Assembly (NCBI RefSeq): GCF_003604195.1
Contig: NZ_QXGR01000003.1
Span: 299,769 to 363,768 of the forward strand
DNA: 64,000 nucleotides
Source: Simplicispira lacusdiani
GTDB lineage: Bacteria > Pseudomonadota > Gammaproteobacteria > Burkholderiales > Burkholderiaceae_C
Direction of reading: 5' to 3'
Within the stretch, counting starts at the first letter, position 1. The number at the start of each line of letters is the position of its first letter. This document shows positions 8,257 to 15,642 of this stretch, piece after piece. The notes beneath the pieces were generated by a model, which ran no database searches, had not been told where the DNA came from, and was given only the letters and a program-made list of their open reading frames with translations. Both the position numbers and the translations under genes were made by a program.

Positions 8257-9501
8257 ATGAAGATAGCCATCGTGGGCGCCGGCATCGTCGGCGTCACCAC
8301 CGCGTATGAACTGGCGCAAGACGGCCATGCCGTCACCGTGTTCGAACAACGCGGCGCCGCCGCCGAAGAAGCCAGCTTCGCCACCGGCGGCCTGCTGGCC
8401 CCCGGGCCCCTCGCGCCCTGGTCGGCCCCCGGCGCCTCGCAAGCACCGGCCTACTTCGGCCGCTCGGCCGCCCCCCGCCTGGGGCGCGCGCTCACGCTGG
8501 CCGAACTGTCCTGGCTGCGGCGCTGGCGCCGTGCCGCGCGCGCCTGCGCCAAGAGCGGCGAGCCCCTGCCTCCGCTGGCGGCCCTGGAGCGGCTGGCGCG
8601 CTACAGCCACGCACGCCTGCTGCGCCTGGCCGAGTCGCTGGACCTGCAGTTCGAGCACAGCGCCGGCACCCTGATGCTGCTGCGCACGCCACGTGACGCA
8701 GAAACACTGACACCCGTGCTCAAGGCCTTGCGCGACGCCGGCAGCACCGTCCACGAGGTGGACGCCGATGCGGCCCGCGCCATCGAGCCCGGCCTCTCGC
8801 CCGCCCTGCCCCTGGCCGGCGCGCTGCACCTGCCCGATGGCCTGGCGGGCAACTGCCGCCAGTTCGCGCTGCTGCTGCGCCAGGCCGCCCAGCAGCTGGG
8901 CGCCGAATTCCTTTTCAACACCCGCATCTCCCGGCTCGCCGGCAGCCCCGCCAGCGTACAGGTGGAAGGCGAACCCACCCCCCGCGCCTTCGATGCCGTG
9001 GTGCTCTGCGCGGGCGTGCAGAGCGCCGCGCTACTGCAGCCGCTGGGCCAGCGCCTGCCCTTGGTGGCGCTGCACGGCAGCTCGGTCAGCGCGCCACTGC
9101 GGGAAGAACTGCACGCCCCCCTGGGCGTGGTGGTGGACGTGGCCAGCCAGACCACCATCGCCCGGCTGGGCCAGCGCGTGCGCGTCTCGGGCGGCGCCGA
9201 ACTGGGGCGAAGCAGCGCGCACCCGCAGACATTGAACACGCTGTACCGCGTGCTGGGTGAATGCTTCCCCGGCGGTGTGTCGCATTCCAGCGGCGTGCAG
9301 GTCTGGCGCGGCGCCCGGCCCATGCTGCCCGACGGGCCGCCCATCATCGGCCCCAGCGCCGCGCCCGGCTTCTGGTTGAACCTGGGCCACGGCGCGAGCG
9401 GCTGGGCCCTGGCCTGCGGCAGCGCGCGCGCCTTGGCCGACCAGATCGGCGGCCGCGAGGCCGATATCGGCCTCGAAGGACTGGGCGCACAACGCTTCTG
9501 A
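8257..9501 (+). CDS. DadA-like FAD-dependent D-amino-acid dehydrogenase
   Basis: 414-residue FAD-dependent oxidoreductase of the DAO/DadA family. The N terminus MKIAIVGAGIVGVTTAYELA is the dinucleotide-binding GxGxxG fold, followed by FEQR with the acidic residue that ends the second strand. The C-terminal GFWLNLGHGASGWALACGSA is the second FAD contact of the family. DadA enzymes deaminate D-amino acids to 2-oxoacids and pass electrons to the respiratory chain. Substrate is not certain because related glycine/sarcosine oxidases share these motifs. It follows the amidase by 50 bases, and its product may use what the amidase releases. Confidence 0.82.
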   Translation: MKIAIVGAGIVGVTTAYELAQDGHAVTVFEQRGAAAEEASFATGGLLAPGPLAPWSAPGASQAPAYFGRSAAPRLGRALTLAELSWLRRWRRAARACAKSGEPLPPLAALERLARYSHARLLRLAESLDLQFEHSAGTLMLLRTPRDAETLTPVLKALRDAGSTVHEVDADAARAIEPGLSPALPLAGALHLPDGLAGNCRQFALLLRQAAQQLGAEFLFNTRISRLAGSPASVQVEGEPTPRAFDAVVLCAGVQSAALLQPLGQRLPLVALHGSSVSAPLREELHAPLGVVVDVASQTTIARLGQRVRVSGGAELGRSSAHPQTLNTLYRVLGECFPGGVSHSSGVQVWRGARPMLPDGPPIIGPSAAPGFWLNLGHGASGWALACGSARALADQIGGREADIGLEGLGAQRF

Positions 9502-9559
9502 TGGCCGCGGCTGGCGCACAATGGGCCATCGCCCCGACGGGGCGCCGCCGCACGCCGCC

Positions 9560-11086
9560 ATGCACCGCATCCGCACTGACCAGCCGCATCCGCTCCATGA
9601 CACCGCCGCCACGCGCCGCATCGAACATGCCGCGGCGGCCCAGTTGCCCGCGCACACGCTGATGCAGCGCGCCGGCCTGGCCGTCGCCCGGCTGTCACGC
9701 GCCCTGGCGCCGCACGCACGCACCCTCTGGATCGCCTGCGGCCCCGGCAACAACGGCGGCGACGGCCTGGAGGCCGCCATGCACCTGCGCCAGCAGGGTC
9801 TTCCCGTGGTGGTGACCTGGCTCGGAGCCCCCGAAAGCGCGCCATCAGACGCCCTGCAATCATGGCGGCGCGCCCAGGATGCGGGCGTGCAGTTCGCCAG
9901 CGAGGCACCGGCAAATCTGGGTCCGCACGACTTGTGCGTCGATGCGCTGCTGGGCATCGGCCTGGCGCCTGGCGACACCCGGCCGCCACCCCAGGGCCGG
10001 CTCCTGGCCCTGCTGCGGCAACTGCACTCCAGCCCCGCGCCGCTGCTGGCCGTGGACCTGCCCTCGGGCCTGCAGGGTGATACCGGGCAATACGCCCCCG
10101 GCTTCGCCCCCCCGGCCGATGTCGGCCTCCTATCGCCACGCCACACCCTGAGCCTGCTCACGCTCAAGCCTGGGCTGTTCACGGGTGCCGGGCGCGACGC
10201 CGCCGGCACGGTGTGGCTCGATGATCTGGGCAGCCACAGCGCCGGCAAACCGCCCAGCGCATGGCTCGCGGGCCCGCCCACAGCACCGCCCCGCATCCAT
10301 GCCAGCCACAAGGGCAGCTATGGCGATGTGGCCGTGGTGGGCGGCGAGGGCCTGCAGGCGCGCGGCCTGGGCATGGGCGGCGCGGCGCTGCTGGCGGCCA
10401 GCGCGGCACTGCACGGCGGCGCGGGCCGCGTGCTGGTGGCGCTGCTGGGCGGCACGCTTGATCTCGATGTGCGGCAGCCCGAACTCATGTTCCGCCACGT
10501 CGATGCTCTGCGGCTCGGACAGCTCACCGTGGTGTGCGGCTGCGGCGGTGGCGAAGCCGTGCGTGCCGTGTTGCCCCGGGTACTGGCCGAGGCTCCGCGC
10601 CTGGTGCTCGATGCCGATGCGCTCAACGCCATCGCCTCCGACGCCACGCTCGCGCAGGCCCTGGGCGACCGCGCGCGCAGGGCGCAGGCCACCGTGCTCA
10701 CGCCCCACCCGCTGGAAGCGGCGCGCCTCCTGGGCACGGACACCGCCAGCGTGCAGGCGCACCGCCTGGCAGCAGCGCAGCAGTTGGTGCAGCGCTTTGG
10801 CTGTGTGGTCGTCCTCAAGGGGTCGGGCAGCGTGGTGGCAGCGTCCGGCCAGCCACCCTGCATCAACCCCACCGGCAACGCCCTCCTGGCCACGGCCGGC
10901 ACCGGCGACGTGCTCGCCGGCCTGATCGGCGCGTACTGGGCCGCCGACCTGGCGCCGCACGATGCAGCCGCCGAGGCGGTGTATGCCCATGGCCGCGCCG
11001 CCGATGCCTGGCCCGCCGGACAGGCGCTCACGGCCAGCGCGCTGGCGCAGCGCATGCGGCCCAGGGACACCTTCACACCAGCGTGA
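9560..11086 (+). CDS. nnr: Bifunctional NAD(P)H-hydrate epimerase / ADP-dependent dehydratase
   Basis: Repairs damaged NAD(P)H: the N-terminal NnrE domain interconverts R and S hydrates and the C-terminal NnrD domain dehydrates the S form using ADP. NnrE is seen from the LMQRAG helix and the loop CGPGNNGGDGLEAA. NnrD begins around GSYGDVAVVGG and contains LDADALNAIA, TPHPLEAARLLG, VVLKGSG and NPTGNALLATAGTGDVLAG. Start placed at ATG 9560 (508 residues); an in-frame ATG at 9521 would add 13 residues that look non-conserved. Its 3' end overlaps the convergent AraC-family gene by 14 bases. Confidence 0.93.
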   Translation: MHRIRTDQPHPLHDTAATRRIEHAAAAQLPAHTLMQRAGLAVARLSRALAPHARTLWIACGPGNNGGDGLEAAMHLRQQGLPVVVTWLGAPESAPSDALQSWRRAQDAGVQFASEAPANLGPHDLCVDALLGIGLAPGDTRPPPQGRLLALLRQLHSSPAPLLAVDLPSGLQGDTGQYAPGFAPPADVGLLSPRHTLSLLTLKPGLFTGAGRDAAGTVWLDDLGSHSAGKPPSAWLAGPPTAPPRIHASHKGSYGDVAVVGGEGLQARGLGMGGAALLAASAALHGGAGRVLVALLGGTLDLDVRQPELMFRHVDALRLGQLTVVCGCGGGEAVRAVLPRVLAEAPRLVLDADALNAIASDATLAQALGDRARRAQATVLTPHPLEAARLLGTDTASVQAHRLAAAQQLVQRFGCVVVLKGSGSVVAASGQPPCINPTGNALLATAGTGDVLAGLIGAYWAADLAPHDAAAEAVYAHGRAADAWPAGQALTASALAQRMRPRDTFTPA

Positions 11087-11807
11087 CCTCGCGCAGGGGC
11101 TTGAGCACGCTCGACGGCGTCATACCGAACGTCTGTCGGAAGGTGCGGCTGAAATGCGCGGAGTCGCTGAACGCGCCGTGCAGTGCGGCATCGGTCAACC
11201 GGGGTTGCGTGGCCAGCCCCGCCATGGCCGCCCGCACCTGGGACCACACACGGTAGCTGCGAAAGCTCACGCCCATCTCCTCGCGGAACAGGTGGTTGAA
11301 GCGCGACGCCGACAGGTGCGCCGCCTGCGCCACCTGATCGCGCGGCAAGGCCCCGTCGCGCGCCATGCGCAGGTGCCGCAGGCTGCGCAATACGCGGGCA
11401 TCGAGTTCGGCAGCCGTCTCGAAACGCTGGCCCAGCAGGCCCTGCAGGTCGAAGCTGCGCAGGCGGGCTTCCGTGCAGCCACGCGCGCGGGTCGGCGTGG
11501 CCGGGTCGAACACCACGCCGCCTTGCTGCCTGAACCAGGGCCGCAGGCCGCGGGCCTCGGCGGAATCGGGCTCCAAGTACACCAAGGCCACGCGCTCGCC
11601 GCACGGGTCGAACAGATGCCAGACCCCCATGTCGATGAGCGCGCTATGGCAGCTTTCCACGCGCCCCGAGGCCAGATGCACCGCAAAGTGCCCCGACAGC
11701 CCCAGCAGCAGCACGGGCGCGGCGTGGCGATGCCAGCCGGTGGCCGGCAGCTCTCCCACATACAGGGCCCGGTCGGCACCCAGGGTCAGTGTGTTCGTCG
11801 CGCGCAT
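11073..11807 (-). CDS. AraC-family transcriptional regulator
   Basis: 244-residue regulator. The N-terminal half is a cupin-like sensor region with the typical ATGWHRHAAPVLLLGLSG. The C-terminal 100 residues hold the double helix-turn-helix: first HTH around QVAQAAHLSASRFNHLFREE, second ending in the family signature HFSRTFRQTFGMTPS. Start at ATG 11807; a TTG at 11822 would add five residues. It is divergent from the alpha/beta hydrolase gene (82-base gap) and may control it. It converges on nnr with a 14-base overlap. Ligand unknown. Confidence 0.88.
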   Translation of the reverse strand: MRATNTLTLGADRALYVGELPATGWHRHAAPVLLLGLSGHFAVHLASGRVESCHSALIDMGVWHLFDPCGERVALVYLEPDSAEARGLRPWFRQQGGVVFDPATPTRARGCTEARLRSFDLQGLLGQRFETAAELDARVLRSLRHLRMARDGALPRDQVAQAAHLSASRFNHLFREEMGVSFRSYRVWSQVRAAMAGLATQPRLTDAALHGAFSDSAHFSRTFRQTFGMTPSSVLKPLREVTLV

Positions 11808-11889
11808 AGCCCAAACATACAAGTTTTCCGGCGGGCTTGCCGATAGCCTTGCGCACGGCCGATCACATCACCATCCTTTGGAGAACCCT

Positions 11890-12855
11890 TTGAAACGCCT
11901 TGTCCTTGCAGGCTGCACCGTGCTGCTGCTGTGCGCCGTCGCCACCTACCACGCCTTTCCGCTGCTCTACAAGGAGCCCCTGCTGTGGCTCAACCGCAGC
12001 CTCTCGGGCCTGGAGGAAATGACGGTGCAAGCCGCGGGCCACCGCATCCACTACCTGGAGGGCGGTGCAGGCAGCGCGGACGGCACGCCGGTCGTGCTGC
12101 TGCACGGCATCTTCGCCGAGAAGGACCACTGGGTGGATTTCGCCCGCCCGCTGACCGGCAGCCACCGCGTCATCGCACCCGACCTGCCAGGCTTTGGCGA
12201 AAGCGGTCGGATCGAGGGCCAAGCCTACGACTATGCGGCACACACCGAACGCCTCGCCGCATGGCTGGACGTGCTGGGCTTGCCGCGTGTGCACCTGGCG
12301 GGCAACTCGATGGGCGGCACGATCGCCGCGCTGTTCGCGCTGCGCCACCCGGACCGCGTGGCCAGCGTGGCCTTCATCGGTGCGCCGCATGGCATCCGCT
12401 CGGCGCAGCCCAGCACCATGGACCAGCTGATCGATGCAGGCCAGGCGCCGCTGGTCGCGCACGACGCGGTGGCCTTCGACGCGATGATGGACTTGGTGTT
12501 CGCGCAGCGCCCGTTCCTGCCCACGCCGATTCTGGAGGCGGCGCGCGCCGATGCCGTGCGCGACGCGCCCTCCAACCTCCGGCTGTGGCATGCGCAGCTC
12601 AAGGACCGCTACCTGCTACAGGAGCGGATCGGCGGGCTGCGACCGCCAACGCTGGCGCTGTGGGGGCAGCAGGACCGCGTGTTTGACGCCTCGGGGGCCG
12701 AGGCGCTGCGCTCACTCCTGCCCCAGGCCCGCGTCGAGATGCTGCCCGGCCTGGGACATCTGCCCATGATGGAAGCCCCCCAGGCGGTGGCGCGTCGCTA
12801 CGCGCAGTTTCTGAACGAGCAAGGCGAACGCCGTGGAGAGAAAACAGAAAAATAG
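11890..12855 (+). CDS. Alpha/beta hydrolase with N-terminal membrane anchor
   Basis: 321-residue alpha/beta hydrolase. The chosen start is TTG 11890, which has a good GGAGA ribosome site six bases upstream and gives KRLVLAGCTVLLLCAVATYH, a single hydrophobic anchor or uncleaved signal. The fold shows VVLLHGIFAEKDHW (oxyanion region), the nucleophile elbow GNSMGG, an acid in GQQDRVF and the histidine in GLGHLPMMEAP. Substrate unknown; esterase or C-C hydrolase are both possible. It is transcribed away from the AraC-type gene. Its TAG stop falls in the family-A repeat shared with the end of rnr. Confidence 0.82.
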   Translation: MKRLVLAGCTVLLLCAVATYHAFPLLYKEPLLWLNRSLSGLEEMTVQAAGHRIHYLEGGAGSADGTPVVLLHGIFAEKDHWVDFARPLTGSHRVIAPDLPGFGESGRIEGQAYDYAAHTERLAAWLDVLGLPRVHLAGNSMGGTIAALFALRHPDRVASVAFIGAPHGIRSAQPSTMDQLIDAGQAPLVAHDAVAFDAMMDLVFAQRPFLPTPILEAARADAVRDAPSNLRLWHAQLKDRYLLQERIGGLRPPTLALWGQQDRVFDASGAEALRSLLPQARVEMLPGLGHLPMMEAPQAVARRYAQFLNEQGERRGEKTEK

Positions 12856-12906
12856 CCTACAGCGCTTATAAAATAAGCGCTATAAGCTATCGTATTTATA
12901 GCATCA
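12849..12906 (-). repeat. Family-A palindromic repeat (copy A3)
   Basis: Full palindromic copy: AAAATAGCCTACAGCGCTTA, then TAAGCGCT, then AGCTATCGTATTTATAGCA. It fills the space between two convergent genes and contains the stop codon of the hydrolase (12853-12855) and abuts or includes the stop of rnr (12904-12906). The stem-loop could serve as a bidirectional transcription end. Confidence 0.85.
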
Positions 12907-15201
12907 ACCACGCCGGGAGGCGCGCCCCTTGGCCTTGGCGCTCTTGCCGGACGGCGTGCGTGGCTTGCTGAGCAAGGCCGCCTTCTGGCTGGACTTGCCC
13001 GCCCCCTTGCGGTCGCCGGCCGTGCTGCGCGCAGGCGGCTCGGCGTCGGGCACCGACCGGCGCTTGCCTGCGCCGGCACCGGACCCGGTGCGCGCACCGC
13101 CCTTGTCCCGCGACGGGCGTGCCGCGCCGAGCGGCTCGCCCTCGCTGACCAGCCGGAAATCGATGCGCCGGCCATCGAGGTCCACGCGGCTGACCTGCAC
13201 GCGCACACGGGTGCCGATGGCGTAGCGGATGCCGCTGCGCTCGCCGCGCAGTTCCTGCCGGGCTTCGTCGAACTTGAAGTACTCGCCCCCCAGTTCGGTG
13301 ATGTGCACCAGGCCCTCGACGTACATCGCGTCGAGCGTGACGAAGATGCCGAAGCTCGTGGCGGAGGAAACAACGCCGCCGTACTCCTCGCCCAGGTGCT
13401 CGCGCATGTACTTGCACTTGAGCCAGGCTTCGACATCGCGGCTGGCCTCGTCGGCGCGGCGTTCGTTGGCGCTGCAGTGCAGGCCGGCGGCCTCCCAGGC
13501 CTGGGTTTCGGCCAGCGCGGCACCGGTTTCCTTCTTGCGCGGTTGCTTGCCCGGTGGGGCCACGCGGCTGGCCAGGCGCTTGCTGAGCTTGGCATGCGCC
13601 TCGCCCGGCGTCGGCAGCATCGGCAAGCGGTACTTGGTGTTGCCCAGGATGGCCTTGATGACACGGTGCACCAGCAGGTCGGGGTAGCGCCGGATCGGGC
13701 TGGTGAAGTGCGTGTAGGCATCGAACGCCAGGCCGAAGTGGCCGCTGTTGATCGGCGTGTAGATGGCCTGCTGCATGGAGCGCAGCAGCATAGTGTGGAT
13801 CTGCTGCGCGTCGGGCCGGTCCTTGGTGGCCTCGGCGATGGCCTGGAACTCGGAGGGCTGCGGGTTCTCGCTGATCGACAGGCCCACGGCCATGGCCTTG
13901 AGGTAGTTGCGCAGGGTGTCCTGCTTCTCGGGCGTGGGGCCCTCGTGCACGCGGAACAGGCCATGCTGCTTGCCCTGCGCGATGAAGTCGGCGCTGCAGA
14001 CGTTGGCCGCGAGCATAGCCTCCTCGATCAGCTTGTGCGCATCGTTGCGCGTGCGCGGCACGATCTTCTCGATGCGGCCGTTCTCGTCACAGACGATCTG
14101 CGTTTCGGTGGTTTCGAAGTCCACCGCGCCACGCTCGCGCCGCGCCTGCAGCAGGGCGCGGTACACGTCGTGCAGGTTCAGCAGGTCGGGCACGCGCTCC
14201 TTGCGCTTGGCCGCCTCGGGACCGCGCGTGTTGGCCAGGATGGCCGCCACCTCGGTATAGGTAAAGCGCGCATGGCTGAACATCACCGCCGGGTAGAACT
14301 GGTAGGCATGCACCTCGCCCTTGGCGGTGACGAGCATGTCGCAGACCATGCACAGGCGCTCGACCTCGGGGTTGAGCGAGCACAGGCCGTTGGAGAGCTT
14401 CTCGGGCAGCATCGGAATGACGCGGCGCGGAAAGTACACGCTGGTGGCGCGGTCGTAGGCATCGATGTCGATGGCGCTGCCGGTCTGCACGTAATGGCTC
14501 ACATCCGCGATGGCCACCAGCAGGCGCCACCCCTTGCCACGCCCCACCTTGGCGGGCTCGCAGTACACGGCGTCGTCGAAGTCGCGCGCGTCCTCGCCGT
14601 CGATGGTGACGAACGGCACGTCGGTCAAGTCGATGCGCTGCTTCTTGTCCTGCGCGCGCACCTTGTCGGGCAAGGCGCCGGCCTCGGCCAGGCAGTCCTC
14701 GGAAAACTCGTGCGGCACGCCGTACTTGCGCACCGCGATCTCGATCTCCATGCCCGGGTCGTCGACTTCGCCGAGCACCTCGGTGATACGGCCCACGGGC
14801 TGGCCGAACAGTGCGGGCGGCTCGGTGAGCTCGACCACCACCACCTGCCCCGGCTTGGCCAGCGCCAGCGCACCGCCGGGAATCAGGATGTCCTGGCCGT
14901 AGCGCTTGTCTTCTGGGGCCACGATCCACACGCCGCTCTCCTGCAGCAGGCGGCCGATGATGGGCTGGGGAGGCCGCTCGACGATCTCTACCACGCGGCC
15001 CTCGGGCCGGCCCCTGCGGTCTTGCCGCACGATGCGGGCGCGCACACGGTCCTTGTGGAGCACGGCGCGCATTTCGTTCGGTGGCAGGAAGATATCGGAC
15101 TGGCCGTCGTCGCGGATCACAAATCCATGGCCATCGCGGTGCCCCTGCACGCTGCCTTCAATTTCATCGGACGAATGCGAAGACGTCGTGCCCGAGTTCA
15201 T
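12904..15201 (-). CDS. rnr: Ribonuclease R
   Basis: Processive 3'-5' exoribonuclease (RNase II/RNB family) for structured RNA, rRNA quality control and tmRNA-linked decay. Start at ATG 15201 (765 residues); the longer frame to 15378 is the antisense of a tRNA gene and not coding. Order of domains: cold-shock-like RNA-binding regions (GHGFVIRDDGQSDIFL), RNB catalytic core with TIDGEDARDFDDAV and IADVSHYV (the Asp cluster), TSPIRRYPDLLVHR, then an S1 domain (SSATSFGIFVTLD) and a Lys/Arg-rich tail of about 80 residues. Upstream it is divergent from a tRNA-Leu gene only 34 bases away, so both promoters must share that DNA. Confidence 0.95.
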   Translation of the reverse strand: MNSGTTSSHSSDEIEGSVQGHRDGHGFVIRDDGQSDIFLPPNEMRAVLHKDRVRARIVRQDRRGRPEGRVVEIVERPPQPIIGRLLQESGVWIVAPEDKRYGQDILIPGGALALAKPGQVVVVELTEPPALFGQPVGRITEVLGEVDDPGMEIEIAVRKYGVPHEFSEDCLAEAGALPDKVRAQDKKQRIDLTDVPFVTIDGEDARDFDDAVYCEPAKVGRGKGWRLLVAIADVSHYVQTGSAIDIDAYDRATSVYFPRRVIPMLPEKLSNGLCSLNPEVERLCMVCDMLVTAKGEVHAYQFYPAVMFSHARFTYTEVAAILANTRGPEAAKRKERVPDLLNLHDVYRALLQARRERGAVDFETTETQIVCDENGRIEKIVPRTRNDAHKLIEEAMLAANVCSADFIAQGKQHGLFRVHEGPTPEKQDTLRNYLKAMAVGLSISENPQPSEFQAIAEATKDRPDAQQIHTMLLRSMQQAIYTPINSGHFGLAFDAYTHFTSPIRRYPDLLVHRVIKAILGNTKYRLPMLPTPGEAHAKLSKRLASRVAPPGKQPRKKETGAALAETQAWEAAGLHCSANERRADEASRDVEAWLKCKYMREHLGEEYGGVVSSATSFGIFVTLDAMYVEGLVHITELGGEYFKFDEARQELRGERSGIRYAIGTRVRVQVSRVDLDGRRIDFRLVSEGEPLGAARPSRDKGGARTGSGAGAGKRRSVPDAEPPARSTAGDRKGAGKSSQKAALLSKPRTPSGKSAKAKGRASRRG

Positions 15202-15209
15202 TTTTTTGA

Positions 15210-15217
15210 TATACAAT
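15210..15217 (+). promoter_or_regulatory. -10 element of first tRNA-Leu gene
   Basis: TATACAAT ends 18 bases before the first tRNA-Leu. The same octamer (15405-15412) precedes the second tRNA-Leu, which supports it as the -10 box. The -35 boxes are weak. It lies only nine bases from the rnr start codon on the other strand. Confidence 0.6.
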
Positions 15218-15235
15218 CTAAATCTTTCCTGAAAT

Positions 15236-15320
<85 letters not shown>

Positions 15321-15329
15321 AGTTTAACG

Positions 15330-15357
15330 AAAAGCCGCTCCTTCCAGCGGCTTTTTT
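15330..15357 (+). terminator. Rho-independent terminator after tRNA-Leu copy 1
   Basis: AAAGCCGCT / AGCGGCTTT stem with short CCTTCC loop followed by a run of T, ten bases after the tRNA CCA. Confidence 0.9.
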
Positions 15358-15404
15358 CAGAGCAAGAAAAAAGCGCAAACAGTTTCAGGAAGGCGCTTTC
15401 TTGC

Positions 15405-15412
15405 TATACAAT
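15405..15412 (+). promoter_or_regulatory. -10 element of second tRNA-Leu gene
   Basis: TATACAAT, identical to the box before copy 1, ending 15 bases before the tRNA. It shows that copy 2 has its own promoter rather than being co-transcribed past the terminator. Confidence 0.6.
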
Positions 15413-15427
15413 TTGAAAATCCTGAAA

Positions 15428-15512
<85 letters not shown>

Positions 15513-15518
15513 AAACAA

Positions 15519-15549
15519 AAAAAGCCGTTGCATCCGCAACGGCTTTTTT
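15519..15549 (+). terminator. Rho-independent terminator after tRNA-Leu copy 2
   Basis: AAAGCCGTTG / CAACGGCTTT stem, CATC-type loop, then T-rich tract; flanked upstream by a long A run so it may work in both directions. The minus-strand DUF349 gene ends about 95 bases further on. Confidence 0.9.
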
Positions 15550-15642
15550 CATTTCCGCAGGGTGTTCCGCATATCTGGCCTGCACCCTTTCCCGGCAAGG
15601 CCGACCCGCAGATGGCATGCGGACCGGCCCACCCGGACAGGA

